A stretch of 64,000 nt of DNA from an uncultured Lachnospiraceae bacterium (GCA_946552115.1 CAMNRH010000014.1:1-64000); one strand, 5' to 3'. Numbered from the stretch's first letter, positions 54,604 to 62,749 are shown. Notes: generated by a model not told the origin, from the letters alone. Numbers and translations: made by a program.

Positions 54604-55566
54604 GTGCCAATGATAGAGACAAATTTAGCACAGACAGTCAATGCTACGAATGACTCTGGTTCTGAATATGATACAAATATAAAGTATTTGCTTGCGGACA
54701 AGCAGATACTGTCACGTATTTTGAAGTATACGGTTGATGAGTTTCGGGAGATGGATATTGAAGATATCCTTGGCTGCATTGGTGATGATATTGAAATAGG
54801 AGCCAGACCAGTTGCTGCAGGACTTTCTAATCTTGGGCGGGTGAAAGGAACCGTAACGGAAGACAATATTCCGGGAGAGGGGATCATCTATTATGATATT
54901 CGCTTTACTGCATACTTCAGGGAAAAAGAGATGAAGATCCTGATCAACATTGAGGCGCAGAAGTCAACGGATTCCGGTAAGCTGGGATACCACTTGGAGA
55001 ATAGGATCGTATTCTATCTTGCAAGGATGATTTCAGCACAGAAACAGACAGAATTTTTCCACAGTGATTTTGACAATCTGAAAAAAGTCCGGAGTATCTG
55101 GATATGTATGGATAGCGGGGAAACAGAAGATTCTATCGAGGAAATCGGTCTTGACAGAAAAAAAGTTTTTGGGAATAAGAGAAATTCATATCATACGGAT
55201 CTGATGAAAGGCATTATTGTCAATATCAGGAGTGGGGCGGATAGTTCTTCTGGAGAAGCTGTAAAGAAGTCTTAGAATGTGTTGATAGCTATGCTGGAAG
55301 AGTTAGTTTCCAGGAAGGACGCATCAGAGAAGAAACGTATATTGGCAGATGAATATGGAATGACAATGACTGCTGAATTGGAAAGGAGAATCCAGATTAT
55401 GTGTAATTGGTCAGAGGGTATTGAAGAGAGAAGTATAAGACGTGAGCGTTTGGACGCTATCAAGAGAATGATCAAAGCGAATGCATCCAAGGAACAGATA
55501 ATTTCTTTTGGGTATACGGAAGAGGAATACCAAAAAGCAGAGAGTGCATTATATGCAAATGCTTAA
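54604..55566 (+). pseudogene. Rpn-family PD-(D/E)XK nuclease/transposase interrupted by an in-frame TAG
   Basis: Frame 54604-55275 (223 aa) carries the nuclease core: FAYFREKEMKILINIEAQ with the PD-(D/E)XK region and ENRIVFYLARMISAQ. It stops at TAG (55273-55275). The same reading frame continues without a gap: MLEELVSRKDASEKKRIL to EYQKAESALY (to 55566), which is the usual C-terminal end of these 300-320-aa proteins. Restoring one codon gives about 320 aa, so it is a nonsense allele or uses read-through. These genes often act in mobile elements and promote recA-independent recombination. Confidence 0.8.
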
Positions 55567-55633
55567 ATGTAAATAATAAATTTGTTTGCAATTTGCGAAT
55601 GACAGATTGGTTAGAAATTTAGATTTCATAATT

Positions 55634-56174
55634 ATTCTATGTGAGCCGCCTTGTTTCCTCGCAGAAGGAGAGGGATTTTGTAAAGACAAACTATAACGAC
55701 ATCAGGCGTGTATTCAGCATTTGGGTATGTATGGGCATGGACGAAAGCAATATGGCTTATGTGCATCTTACGAAAGATGATCTGCTTGGTTCCTATCCTT
55801 GGAAAGGCAGGCTTGATCTGTTAAATATTGTTTTGATAGGTATATCAAATGAACTTCCGGAGCATGATGAGAAGTATGAGCTGCACCGTCTACTGAGTAC
55901 ATTGCTTTCGGCAGAATTGACCGTTGATGAAAAATTAGGAATCATAAAAACGGAGTATAGTATTCCGGTAGATGATAAATTAAGAAAGGATATGAGCGCT
56001 ATGTGTAATCTTTCACAGGGAATTAGGGAAAATGCAACAGATAATGCCATAGCAGGCGTGATTATGAATATGCACAGAATAGGCTATTCGTCAGAGCAGA
56101 TAGCAAGGATTGTTGAAAAGACCACAGAGGAAGTGGAGGCTGTCATTAGAAAAAGAGAGCCTGTACTGGCATAA
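55634..56174 (+). pseudogene. Rpn-family nuclease/transposase, N-terminally truncated
   Basis: 177 aa from the first ATG at 55641 match the C-terminal half of the family (VSSQKERDFVKTNYNDIRRVFSIWVC, then DKLGIIKTEYSIPVDDKLRKDMSAMCNLSQG and a helical end). Homology starts at FYVSRLV (55634), and the catalytic part is missing. It is related to the gene upstream but clearly different, so it is a second copy cut at its 5' end. Confidence 0.8.
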
Positions 56175-56311
56175 CTGCAGAAACTTAATAAACAAGCAGT
56201 AAAGCAGTGAATTTGTTTTTGCATTATATAAAACAATTCGCTGCTTTTTTAAGATACGATCTGATTACAGTTATAAAGCAGTTAAAAATACTATATATTG
56301 ATTTTGAGCTA

Positions 56312-56340
56312 TTGACAAACGCAATATATAGAAATATAAT
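56312..56340 (+). promoter_or_regulatory. Perfect consensus sigma-A promoter
   Basis: TTGACA (56312-56317), exactly 17 nt, TATAAT (56335-56340). No start codon with a good ribosome site follows within 150 nt, but a terminator does, so it points to the RNA below. Confidence 0.75.
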
Positions 56341-56346
56341 AAAACA

Positions 56347-56493
56347 GAAGTTATTATTTTTTTCTGCATACAGGGCAGAAAATCAATTTTTGTTCCGGCG
56401 TGGGCTGGAAGGAAAACTTTCAGGCGTAAGCCTGCCAGAAACAGAGAATACAAAATGGCACTGATGATAGAATGAATGGTCAGTGTCTTTTTT
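56347..56493 (+). ncRNA. Candidate structured small RNA
   Basis: An RNA of about 147 nt from the promoter at 56312-56340 to the terminator at 56493. Hairpin 1: TTTTCTGC (56360-56367)/GCAGAAAA (56375-56382), 8 bp with a 7-nt loop. Hairpin 2 is branched: CTGG/CCAG outer, CAGGC-GTAA-GCCTG inner (56421-56434). Hairpin 3: GGCACTGA (56457-56464)/TCAGTGTC (56480-56487), followed by six T. No known RNA family was recognised. No open frame of note in it is expected from a ribosome site. Confidence 0.45.
56457..56493 (+). terminator. Terminator of the candidate small RNA
   Basis: GGCACTGA (56457-56464) pairs with TCAGTGTC (56480-56487) with one G-T wobble, followed by TTTTTT. It ends about 45 nt before the next gene start, so it could also attenuate that gene. 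Confidence 0.7.
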
Positions 56494-56533
56494 GTGTCCC
56501 GAAACATGAGAATATCAGCAGAAAGGAGAGGAT

Positions 56534-56903
56534 ATGGTGGATATGTCAGTTTACAGACGAAGAAAAGAAAGAGAGGATATGGAAGATGGTGTATTTGGCC
56601 GGGGCCATGACAGCATGGAACTGATGGCAGAGTTAGGAAGTACAGGCTATATGCAGAGATTTTATGAATTTCTCCAAGGGAAATTCCACCCGGAGAATAT
56701 CACAGCAGAAGACGCCCCGAACCTGTCGGGAGACCAGGCCTGGCATGTGATCTACTGCATGCAGGAGTATTTCGGTGTTTTTGACGACCGGTTTGAACGC
56801 TGCAGGGAATGCGATACGATCTTTGACAGCTATGAAGAAGGGACTGCAATTAACGAAGATACGGAACCTGTGGAAAGTTATACGTTCTGTGAAGGGCGGT
56901 ATC
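56534..56903 (+). pseudogene. Truncated element-type protein fused out of frame to an FtsX fragment
   Basis: The first ~120 residues (MAELGSTGYMQRFYEFLQG, QAWHVIYCMQEYFGVFDDRFERCRECDTIFDSYEEG) resemble a Firmicutes mobile-element protein with CxxC pairs, of unknown role. After GRYREKG at about 56900 the frame turns into Gly/Arg/Ser-rich nonsense that runs to 57343, because here the sequence becomes an ABC-permease gene in another frame. AAAGGAGAGG precedes the ATG at 56534. The gene is cut and has lost its original 3' end. Confidence 0.65.
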
Positions 56904-58370
56904 GTGAAAAAGGAGAGCGGTCGGCTGGGCGGTATTGGAATTTTGATGGGTGTCCTGCTGGGTGTGGGCGGCGGCCTGCTCCTGTTTCCAAAAGGTTTTC
57001 ACGGGGGTTATTATGGGGCAGCTGTACTTCTGACCGTGATGGTCTGCTGGTTCATGGTATCAATATCAGTTCACAGACCGGTCAAAATAGCTGCCAATAT
57101 TTCACCGTTGGAGGCAATGCGTTTTTCCGCAGGTCAGGAAAAGGTACACAACAGAAAGAAACACCGGAAATTAAGTCCCATATCCATGGGATTTGCAAAT
57201 TTTGGGCGCGACTGCAAGAAGTCAGTGAGCATTGCAGTGTCCCTAAGCCTGGGCGGGATCCTTCTTCTGGTGGTGTCTTCTATGGTTCTGACACGCTCGC
57301 CGGAGCGGGCTGCAAGGCTGTTTTTCCCAGACGGGGACTATAAGATCTATCTGTCCTCAGAGCAGCCGGAGGAAGAGATTATGGCTGCAGGCAATCCGCT
57401 GGATGAAAACTTAAGAAAGGAGATCCTTTCTATGGACGGGGTGACAGATGTGCTGGCCACCCGCCGGTCTCTGCACGGCAAATTTAGGACTTCCGAAAGC
57501 GCTGAGGCTGGTATGTGCGACATGCTGACGGACGCAAACCGCATGGATATAGAGGCTGCACTGGTATCCGGCGCCATGCCGTCGGATGCCCACAGCATCC
57601 TTCTGAGTACGGGTTATCAGAAGCACCATGCCGATATGGATGTTGGGGTCGCTATTGAGCTGACCCTGGGCCAGGAAACCGTGAAAGTTACCATATCCGG
57701 GCTGTTCGATGCGTCGAAGGCAGCAAACGGACATGGTGCGCTTGCCATGGATTCGGCAGCCCTGTTCGCACCAGAGGAGTTGTTTCATGAGATACATCCT
57801 GAAATCGGAAGCTTTGACTACTCCTGGAGTATTGTGAATGATCCCGGAAAAGCAGAGTTTGTGGAAAGCAGGCTTAAGGAGCTGGTATCAGGCCGCAGCA
57901 ATCTTGGAATGGATACTATAGACGCACATATCGAATATGAGAAAATGCAGAGCAGCATTATTTTTGGAAGCCTGCAGGCTCTTTCCTGGCTGATCTTCCT
58001 GTTCGGTGTTGTCAACCTGATCAATACGACGCTTTCCAACCAGATGTCTCGGAAGCGGGAGAACAGTATCCTGCGCTCCGTTGGCCTGACCGGGAAGCAG
58101 CTGTGCCGGATGAGTATCACCGAGGGGATGTGCCATGTGCTTTTTGCGGTGCTTACTGTTTTAATCCTGGGGCTGCCGCTTTCCATGGCAGTCTGTGCGG
58201 AGGTCAGTAAGAAATCCTTTGCCGGCGCAGTTGTCCCATACCAGTTCCCGTTCCTGCAAATGGGGCTGTTCCTCCTTGTACTGTTTGGTATGGAGGTAGT
58301 CCTGTCAGTCTGGATGGTGCGAAAGCAGAAAAAGCAATCTTTGGTAGAACAGATGCGGGTACAAGGGTGA
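56904..58370 (+). pseudogene. FtsX-type ABC permease, N-terminally truncated
   Basis: About 489 aa in frame, from GTG 56904 or ATG 56946. The protein reads GGIGILMGVLLGVGGGLLLF, then ISPLEAMRF (the end of a first FtsX unit), an extracellular domain of about 180 residues, and three C-terminal spans with SILRSVGLTGKQLCRM (FtsX motif). A complete MacB/FtsX permease of this class has about 800 aa; the first spans and the first extracellular domain are gone. No ATPase gene accompanies it, so no transporter can form from this locus. Confidence 0.75.
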
Positions 58371-58442
58371 AATATCTTGAGTGATAGATCGGATTTTATA
58401 CGGCATTTCGAGGCAACAAATAAACATTTCGCAGCAATGAAA

Positions 58443-58471
58443 TTGTTTTGATTTATTTAGCAGGCTATAAT
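58443..58471 (+). promoter_or_regulatory. Predicted promoter of the small membrane peptide
   Basis: TTGTTT (58443-58448), 17-nt spacer, TATAAT (58466-58471). A 40-nt leader and AAAGGAAA lead to the start at 58512. Confidence 0.55.
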
Positions 58472-58511
58472 AAAATGTCAGTCTGTGGCGGCAAAAGAGA
58501 AAGGAAATAAA

Positions 58512-58655
58512 ATGAATAAGAAAAAATTAATTCGTATTGTGTCGATTTATTCGGTGATATATACAGCAATTACATTGTTGAGCAGCGTTTTGTATCTTTG
58601 TAACGGCGTCTACGAAGACCCAATCAATGCTTATTTTATAAAATTCTCGTTTTAA
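58512..58655 (+). CDS. Short membrane peptide, probably a truncated gene
   Basis: 47 aa, too short for usual gene callers. One hydrophobic span (LIRIVSIYSVIYTAITLLSSVLYLC, seen as residues 5-29), then NGVYEDPINAYFIKFSF. AAAGGAAATAAA precedes the ATG. It looks like the first span of a larger multi-span Firmicutes membrane protein whose later part was lost; real expression is uncertain. Confidence 0.45.
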   Translation: MNKKKLIRIVSIYSVIYTAITLLSSVLYLCNGVYEDPINAYFIKFSF

Positions 58656-58668
58656 GGAGTGTGTTTCG

Positions 58669-59211
58669 ATGATAACTATAGAAACCAGCAGATTACTTTT
58701 GAGAAATTATAGAGCGACAGATTTTGAGGATATTATAAAATATTTTTCTGATGAAGAAGTCAGCAGGTTCGAAGATTTTTATCCAATGTCGGAAAAACAG
58801 GTGAGAAACATAATTACTGAGTGGCAGGATATGGATAACCGTCTTGTTGCCGAATTAAAATTAAAACAGAATGTTATAGGAAGCATTGGCTATTGGATAG
58901 ATGATGAAAGACATTATTGTATGGATTATGATTTTAATCCTGAATATTGCGGACAGGGTTATGCAACAGAGGCAGGCAATGCGCTTGTTCATTATCTATT
59001 TGAATCAGTGGGTATCAGTACAATTTATGGAGATTGTGATGTGCGGAATGTTTCATCATGGAAACTATTAGAAAGACTGGGATTTCAACGTATAAGAAGG
59101 CTTGATAATCAATCATATAAAAATGATAAAAATGGTAATCCAATTTTAATCAGTACGTTTTTATATAAATTGAATAAAGCAGGAGAATCTTGCAGTTCAA
59201 AAGGGAAATGA
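58669..59211 (+). CDS. GNAT acetyltransferase (RimJ/RimL type)
   Basis: 180 aa. TSRLLLRNYRATDFEDIIKYFSD is the usual start of the RimJ/RimL acetyltransferases; the acetyl-CoA loop is EYCGQGYATEAGNALV, and the last strand NVSSWKLLERLGFQ is typical. The acceptor could be a ribosomal protein or a small amine. AAGGAG precedes the ATG. A second related gene lies 137 bp downstream. Confidence 0.9.
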   Translation: MITIETSRLLLRNYRATDFEDIIKYFSDEEVSRFEDFYPMSEKQVRNIITEWQDMDNRLVAELKLKQNVIGSIGYWIDDERHYCMDYDFNPEYCGQGYATEAGNALVHYLFESVGISTIYGDCDVRNVSSWKLLERLGFQRIRRLDNQSYKNDKNGNPILISTFLYKLNKAGESCSSKGK

Positions 59212-59348
59212 TTTGGAATGAGAAGAAATACAAAATATAAATCAGATAGTTTATGCATTGCAATATTTACGCTTTGTTTAGCTGCAAGGTTTGGTGCATA
59301 GATATGATAAAACGAGTATAACGTCAAATTGGTATTTAAGGAGAGACA

Positions 59349-59876
59349 ATGATGGTAATTGAAACGGAAAGACTCCTGTTAAGAGAACTCACTTATAAGG
59401 ATTTTCCAGCATTATTTGAAATTCTTTCAGACCCGGAGACCATGCAGCACTATCCCCAACCTTTTGATGAAAGCCGTACAAAGGATTGGATTGAATGGAA
59501 TCTTCAAAATTACAAGAAATACGGATTTGGATTATGGGCTGTCGTTCTGAAAGAAACGGACGATTTTATTGGGGATTGCGGCTTAACGATTCAAACGATT
59601 GATGGAAATTTGCTTCTAGAGATTGGATACCATATCAATAAAAAATATTGGCGTAGAGGATTTGGAAGCGAGGCGGCAAGAGCGGTCAGGGACTGGGCAT
59701 TTGAACATACGGAATATGATTGCCTGTATTCCTATATGAAGCATACAAATATTGGTTCTTATTCTACAGCGGTTGTAAATGGAATGAAAAAGATAAAGGA
59801 ATATCCCGACGGGAAGAACGAGATTTCATATGCCTATGCTATTACACGCAAAGAATGGAGTATGCTTGAACGATAA
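59349..59876 (+). CDS. GNAT acetyltransferase
   Basis: 175 aa of the same superfamily: ETERLLLRELTYKDFPALFEILSDPETM, CoA loop KKYWRRGFGSEAARAVRDW and the C-terminal NIGSYSTAVVNGMKK. It is a different subfamily from the one upstream. GGAGAGACA precedes two adjacent ATG codons; either may start it. Substrate unknown. Confidence 0.9.
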   Translation: MMVIETERLLLRELTYKDFPALFEILSDPETMQHYPQPFDESRTKDWIEWNLQNYKKYGFGLWAVVLKETDDFIGDCGLTIQTIDGNLLLEIGYHINKKYWRRGFGSEAARAVRDWAFEHTEYDCLYSYMKHTNIGSYSTAVVNGMKKIKEYPDGKNEISYAYAITRKEWSMLER

Positions 59877-59929
59877 ATGCGTACTTATTAAATATATGAT
59901 TGTGACAATCGAAAGTAGGAAATGACAAT

Positions 59930-60850
59930 ATGGAGAAATATGAAATAGACAGTGAATTGGCAAAACTGGCAAAGCAAAAGGCGCCATCAAATATATACCT
60001 ATATCCGATTGTGAATATGGCAATGAAATTATCTACATGTGCATCAGATGATAAAGTTACCGTAAAAAAATATGCAATATCTGGATATGAGTGCGGAAAA
60101 CGCTCCCCTTTTGTCATTGAGCCAAAGAAAAGCAGTGGTATTCTTCCGTGCATTGTATTTTACCATGGCGGGGGATTTTTACTAAAGGCGTCAAGGGCAC
60201 ACTACCAGATTGCAAAATGGTATGCGGAAATGGCAAAGTGCAAAGTGATTTTTCCGGATTACAGATTATTACCTAAAAATAAATATCCTGTTCCTGTTGA
60301 AGACTGCTATTGCATGTATCAGTGGATGCTCAATTGTGCTGATACGTTAGAAATCAATAAGGATAAAATCATTGTGACAGGCGATAGCGCCGGAGGAAAT
60401 CTTGCCGCTACGGTTACACTGATGCTATGGGATAGAATGCATATTTCACCCTTGGGGGCAATGCTGATATATCCGGTTACAGACAGGCGTATGATAACGG
60501 AATCTATGAAGAAATATACGGATACGCCTGTTTGGGATGCAACGTTGACAAAAATGTTCTGGAAGGCATATTTAGGAAATCAAGAGATAAAACAAATTCA
60601 ATATGCGTCGCCTATAGAAGCAGAATCATTGGAACATTTCCCAAATGTGTATATGGAAGTGGCTGAGTTTGACTGCCTTCGTGACGAAGGGATTGCCTTT
60701 GCAGAAAGATTGCGGGCAGAAGGCGTTTTTACAGAGCTTTATGAAGTGAAGGGTGCGTGTCATGGCTATGAAACAGTGCTTGAAAGCAGAATTGTAGAAA
60801 AAGCCATGCAGAGAAGAATTCAGTGGATTCAATCTGTTTTGAACAAGTAG
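59930..60850 (+). CDS. Alpha/beta hydrolase, HSL-like esterase
   Basis: 306-aa hydrolase of the hormone-sensitive-lipase group. The oxyanion motif is YHGGGFLLK (about 73), the nucleophile elbow GDSAGGNLAA (Ser about 152), then the acid Asp and the His in CHGYE near the C-terminus. No signal peptide, so it acts in the cytoplasm on small esters. AAGTAGGAAA precedes the ATG. It stands alone between accessory genes. Confidence 0.9.
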   Translation: MEKYEIDSELAKLAKQKAPSNIYLYPIVNMAMKLSTCASDDKVTVKKYAISGYECGKRSPFVIEPKKSSGILPCIVFYHGGGFLLKASRAHYQIAKWYAEMAKCKVIFPDYRLLPKNKYPVPVEDCYCMYQWMLNCADTLEINKDKIIVTGDSAGGNLAATVTLMLWDRMHISPLGAMLIYPVTDRRMITESMKKYTDTPVWDATLTKMFWKAYLGNQEIKQIQYASPIEAESLEHFPNVYMEVAEFDCLRDEGIAFAERLRAEGVFTELYEVKGACHGYETVLESRIVEKAMQRRIQWIQSVLNK

Positions 60851-60913
60851 TAAATGAAACAACTTCCTATTTGTCAGGAAGTCACATATTAAAAGAAGCT
60901 GGCGCTGATTGAG

Positions 60914-61065
60914 GTGGCTGTGTATGGAAAGCAATATAAAATGCAAGAGACCGTTAATCCGAATTGGGTCATGACGGACACATTCTTTGCTGTCGATGAT
61001 GATAGAATTGTGGGAATCATTGAGCTTCAGATGAATAATGGGAGGAATATAGATGTCAAAACAAA
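60914..61065 (+). pseudogene. GNAT acetyltransferase fragment
   Basis: An open stretch reads NPNWVMTDTFFAVDDDRIVGIIEL, the middle strands of a GNAT fold (usually followed by RHxL...GHIGYSVRP, the CoA site, absent here). The frame then runs through NNGRNIDVKTK without family features. No proper N-terminus. It is a remnant of about 45 codons. Confidence 0.6.
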
Positions 61066-61136
61066 AATTGATTATTATAGCAGGCTCTCCGTGTGTGGGG
61101 AAAACGACAGTGACACAGAAACTTCCTATTGACTAA
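61053..61136 (+). pseudogene. P-loop kinase stub
   Basis: 27 codons from the ATG at 61053 with GGAGG upstream: KLIIIAGSPCVGKTTVTQKL, a clear P-loop NTPase N-terminus (Walker A), then an abrupt stop after LPID. The rest of the kinase is missing. Confidence 0.7.
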
Positions 61137-61243
61137 TGCCGGATGGCTCCATACGCATAGAGTGGAACTTCCGTGATGAGATGAATGAGCCAATTCCCTT
61201 TGATTTTGACGGTAAAGCAACACCAGAAGAAAAAGCTATGTGA
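61136..61243 (+). pseudogene. Short ORF, C-terminal stub of an unknown gene
   Basis: 35 codons (MPDGSIRIEWNFRDEMNEPI then PFDFDGKATPEEKAM). It overlaps the previous stop by 1 base (TAATG). It looks like a real C-terminus by composition but no family is recognised. Confidence 0.35.
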
Positions 61244-61383
61244 AAAAAATGAAAAACTTTTTGTCCTTCTATTGACACACTCGTGTCGGGAAGCCTTATT
61301 CTATCGAGGTTAGAGATACGGAAAGAACGATAACTATATATGGCATTGCTTCAACGAGATTTGATATAGCAGGTTAAATTGTG

Positions 61384-61425
61384 TCAGACCTATTTGTTTT
61401 ATTGTGGACAAGTAGGTCTGATTTT
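61384..61425 (+). terminator. Strong rho-independent terminator
   Basis: TCAGACCTATTTGT (61384-61397) pairs with ACAAGTAGGTCTGA (61408-61421) with one wobble, followed by TTTT. It isolates the AbiE locus from upstream transcription. The gap 61244-61624 has no gene but this terminator, two 19-bp repeats, a promoter and two leader hairpins. Confidence 0.9.
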
Positions 61426-61444
61426 ATGTAGTAAAGCACACAAG
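61426..61444. repeat. 19-bp direct repeat, copy 1
   Basis: ATGTAGTAAAGCACACAAG, identical to 61504-61522, 78 bp apart. It lies upstream of the abiEi promoter -35. A candidate operator for AbiEi. Confidence 0.8.
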
Positions 61445-61476
61445 TATAAGATTTGAAGTTGTTCGATTTGATTCGC

Positions 61477-61505
61477 TTGATTTTTTTGCGTTGAATAGAT
61501 ATAAT
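61477..61505 (+). promoter_or_regulatory. Predicted abiEi promoter
   Basis: TTGATT (61477-61482), 17-nt spacer, TATAAT (61500-61505). Copy 2 of the direct repeat begins inside the -10 and covers the start site, a fit for repression. Confidence 0.75.
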
Positions 61506-61522
61506 GTAGTAAAGCACACAAG
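61504..61522. repeat. 19-bp direct repeat, copy 2 (operator candidate)
   Basis: ATGTAGTAAAGCACACAAG, overlapping the last two bases of the -10 and the expected start point. With copy 1 it frames the promoter. Confidence 0.75.
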
Positions 61523-61562
61523 CGATAAAAAATTTATGCGTATTTTAGTGCAGAGGTGAAAG

Positions 61563-61611
61563 TTTGGAAGTAAACTTCCAAATCTACCTGAATGACGCAG
61601 TAAATGCGTCA
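61563..61611 (+). promoter_or_regulatory. Two tight hairpins in the abiEi leader
   Basis: TTTGGAAG (61563-61570)/CTTCCAAA (61575-61582) with loop TAAA, and TGACGCA (61593-61599)/TGCGTCA (61605-61611) with loop GTAAA. Both are perfect. The second ends just before the AAGGAGG ribosome site, so it could affect translation. Confidence 0.65.
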
Positions 61612-61624
61612 GAAGGAGGAAATA

Positions 61625-62232
61625 ATGCTAACACAAAATGATATAAGAATACTAAGCAAAATATTTTCTGATTATGGCTATGTCATGACAACGGCACAGC
61701 TTACAAATGAAAAATTGTTTTATAGAGATATTCAACGTATGCTGGAACAAGGATTGATTGAAAGAATAAAAAGGGGCTGTTACCATTGGGTGGATGACTA
61801 TGGTACGAGTGAGGTGGTTATTGTCAACCGCCTGTTCCCTGATGCAGTTCTTTGTATGGAAACAGCCCTTTTCTATTATAGATACAGTGACAGGAATCCC
61901 GCTGAATGGAATATTACCATTGACAAAAATACTTCCAGAAAGCGTACAAATATTGATTATCCTTTCATTAAGGCTTATCGAGTTGAGCCAGAGCTGCTTT
62001 TCATTGGAAAAACAAAAGGAGAAATTGACTTCCAAGAAGTTCATATTTATGACCGTGACCGTACCATTTGCGATGTGCTGAGGAATATGAATAAGATGGA
62101 TAAAGAGATTTTTAATAAGGCAATACAGGGCTATGTAAAAGACCAGAAAAAAATATTCCGAACCTTATGCAGTACGCAAAGGCTTTGCGGGTGCAAAAGC
62201 GTGTAAAGGATTTGATTGGAGTGTGGTTGTAA
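61625..62232 (+). pseudogene. AbiEi-family antitoxin, frameshifted near its 3' end
   Basis: Type IV toxin-antitoxin regulator: an N-terminal winged helix (MLTQNDIRILSKIFSDYGYV to RMLEQGLIERIKRGCYHW) and the AbiEi C-terminal domain (FPDAVLCMETALFYY, EVHIYDRDRTICDVLRN). Start at 61625 with AAGGAGG upstream. At the A7 run 62147-62153 the frame changes: the current frame ends at 62206 with an unrelated tail, but +1 base (A8) gives KNIPNLMQYAKALRVQKRVKD and a stop at 62230-62232, the normal end. The DNA-binding domain is intact, so partial function is possible. Confidence 0.85.
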
Positions 62233-62259
62233 TGACAGATAAGGCGGTGTCCGTTGCAT
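62232..62259 (+). pseudogene. AbiEii toxin 5' stub
   Basis: ATG at 62232 overlaps the restored antitoxin stop (TAATG), as is usual in abiEi-abiEii pairs. It reads MTDKAVSVA, the normal N-terminus of these toxins, and then stops matching where an inverted segment begins. Confidence 0.6.
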
Positions 62260-62571
62260 CTCCTTAATAACCACCGCAAATTCCAAGGTACCATCTTTAA
62301 TATTCTTTAAAAAATATCTCCACCGCTTTTGCATATCTTCATCTTCGGAAAGTGCCAGAATACGCTTAAAGCTATCTCTATCATAAGGCGTTTTTCTTCT
62401 CTTCAATGTTTCAAAAATTGCCGCCCGCAGCTTCGCTCCCTCAAAATCGAATGTTCTTGCCAGATAATATATATCGTAAAAGTCTTTCATCCTGCCAGTC
62501 AATTCAAATCGCTGCAAAATAGCGTCAAATTTCTCTGCTATCGTACTTTCCAATATGAGTGTAGAAAGCAA
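62255..62571 (-). pseudogene. AbiEii toxin C-terminal fragment, inverted
   Basis: On the minus strand: LESTIAEKFDAILQRFELTGRMKDFYDIYYLARTF and on to FAVVIKEM are the helical C-terminal half of the nucleotidyltransferase toxin. The N-terminal catalytic domain (GS...D.D, with LKGG and RxTxDiD) is absent. The open frame continues past KEM (to 62131) only as antisense of abiEi. Normally this segment would lie on the same strand as abiEi. Confidence 0.8.
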
Positions 62572-62607
62572 TGATAAAAGGCGGAGTTGTAGATTTTTGT
62601 TTTGAAG

Positions 62608-62651
62608 CGGCAGTTTATTGTCCGTTTGTTGACGGCATGCTGCCGTTTTTT
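62608..62651 (+). terminator. Terminator at the edge of the accessory region
   Basis: CGGCAG (62608-62613) and CTGCCG (62640-62645) followed by TTTTTT, with an internal CCGT/ACGG pair. It precedes a 265-bp AT-rich gap (62652-62918) that holds only the promoter at 62750. Confidence 0.7.
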
Positions 62652-62749
62652 CTTTTTTAGCTGTTTTATTTTATTCTGTTATTTGTGATTGACAGTTAAA
62701 GACTGGAATAAAATGGAATAGTTTTATATGCGTTCCTGTCAAATATTGT

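Noticed and set aside
56207..56464. 85-aa frame in the AT-rich gap after the second nuclease gene
   Set aside because: No ribosome site or family; it spans the promoter and the candidate RNA.
57000..57343. Continuation of the 56534 frame
   Set aside because: Beyond about 56,900 it is an out-of-frame reading of the FtsX gene, with atypical composition.
59219..59302. 27-codon frame between the two acetyltransferases
   Set aside because: Poor ribosome site, no family, probably chance.
62131..62254. C-terminal 40 residues of the minus-strand AbiEii frame
   Set aside because: They are antisense of abiEi and the toxin start; the real fragment ends near 62,255.
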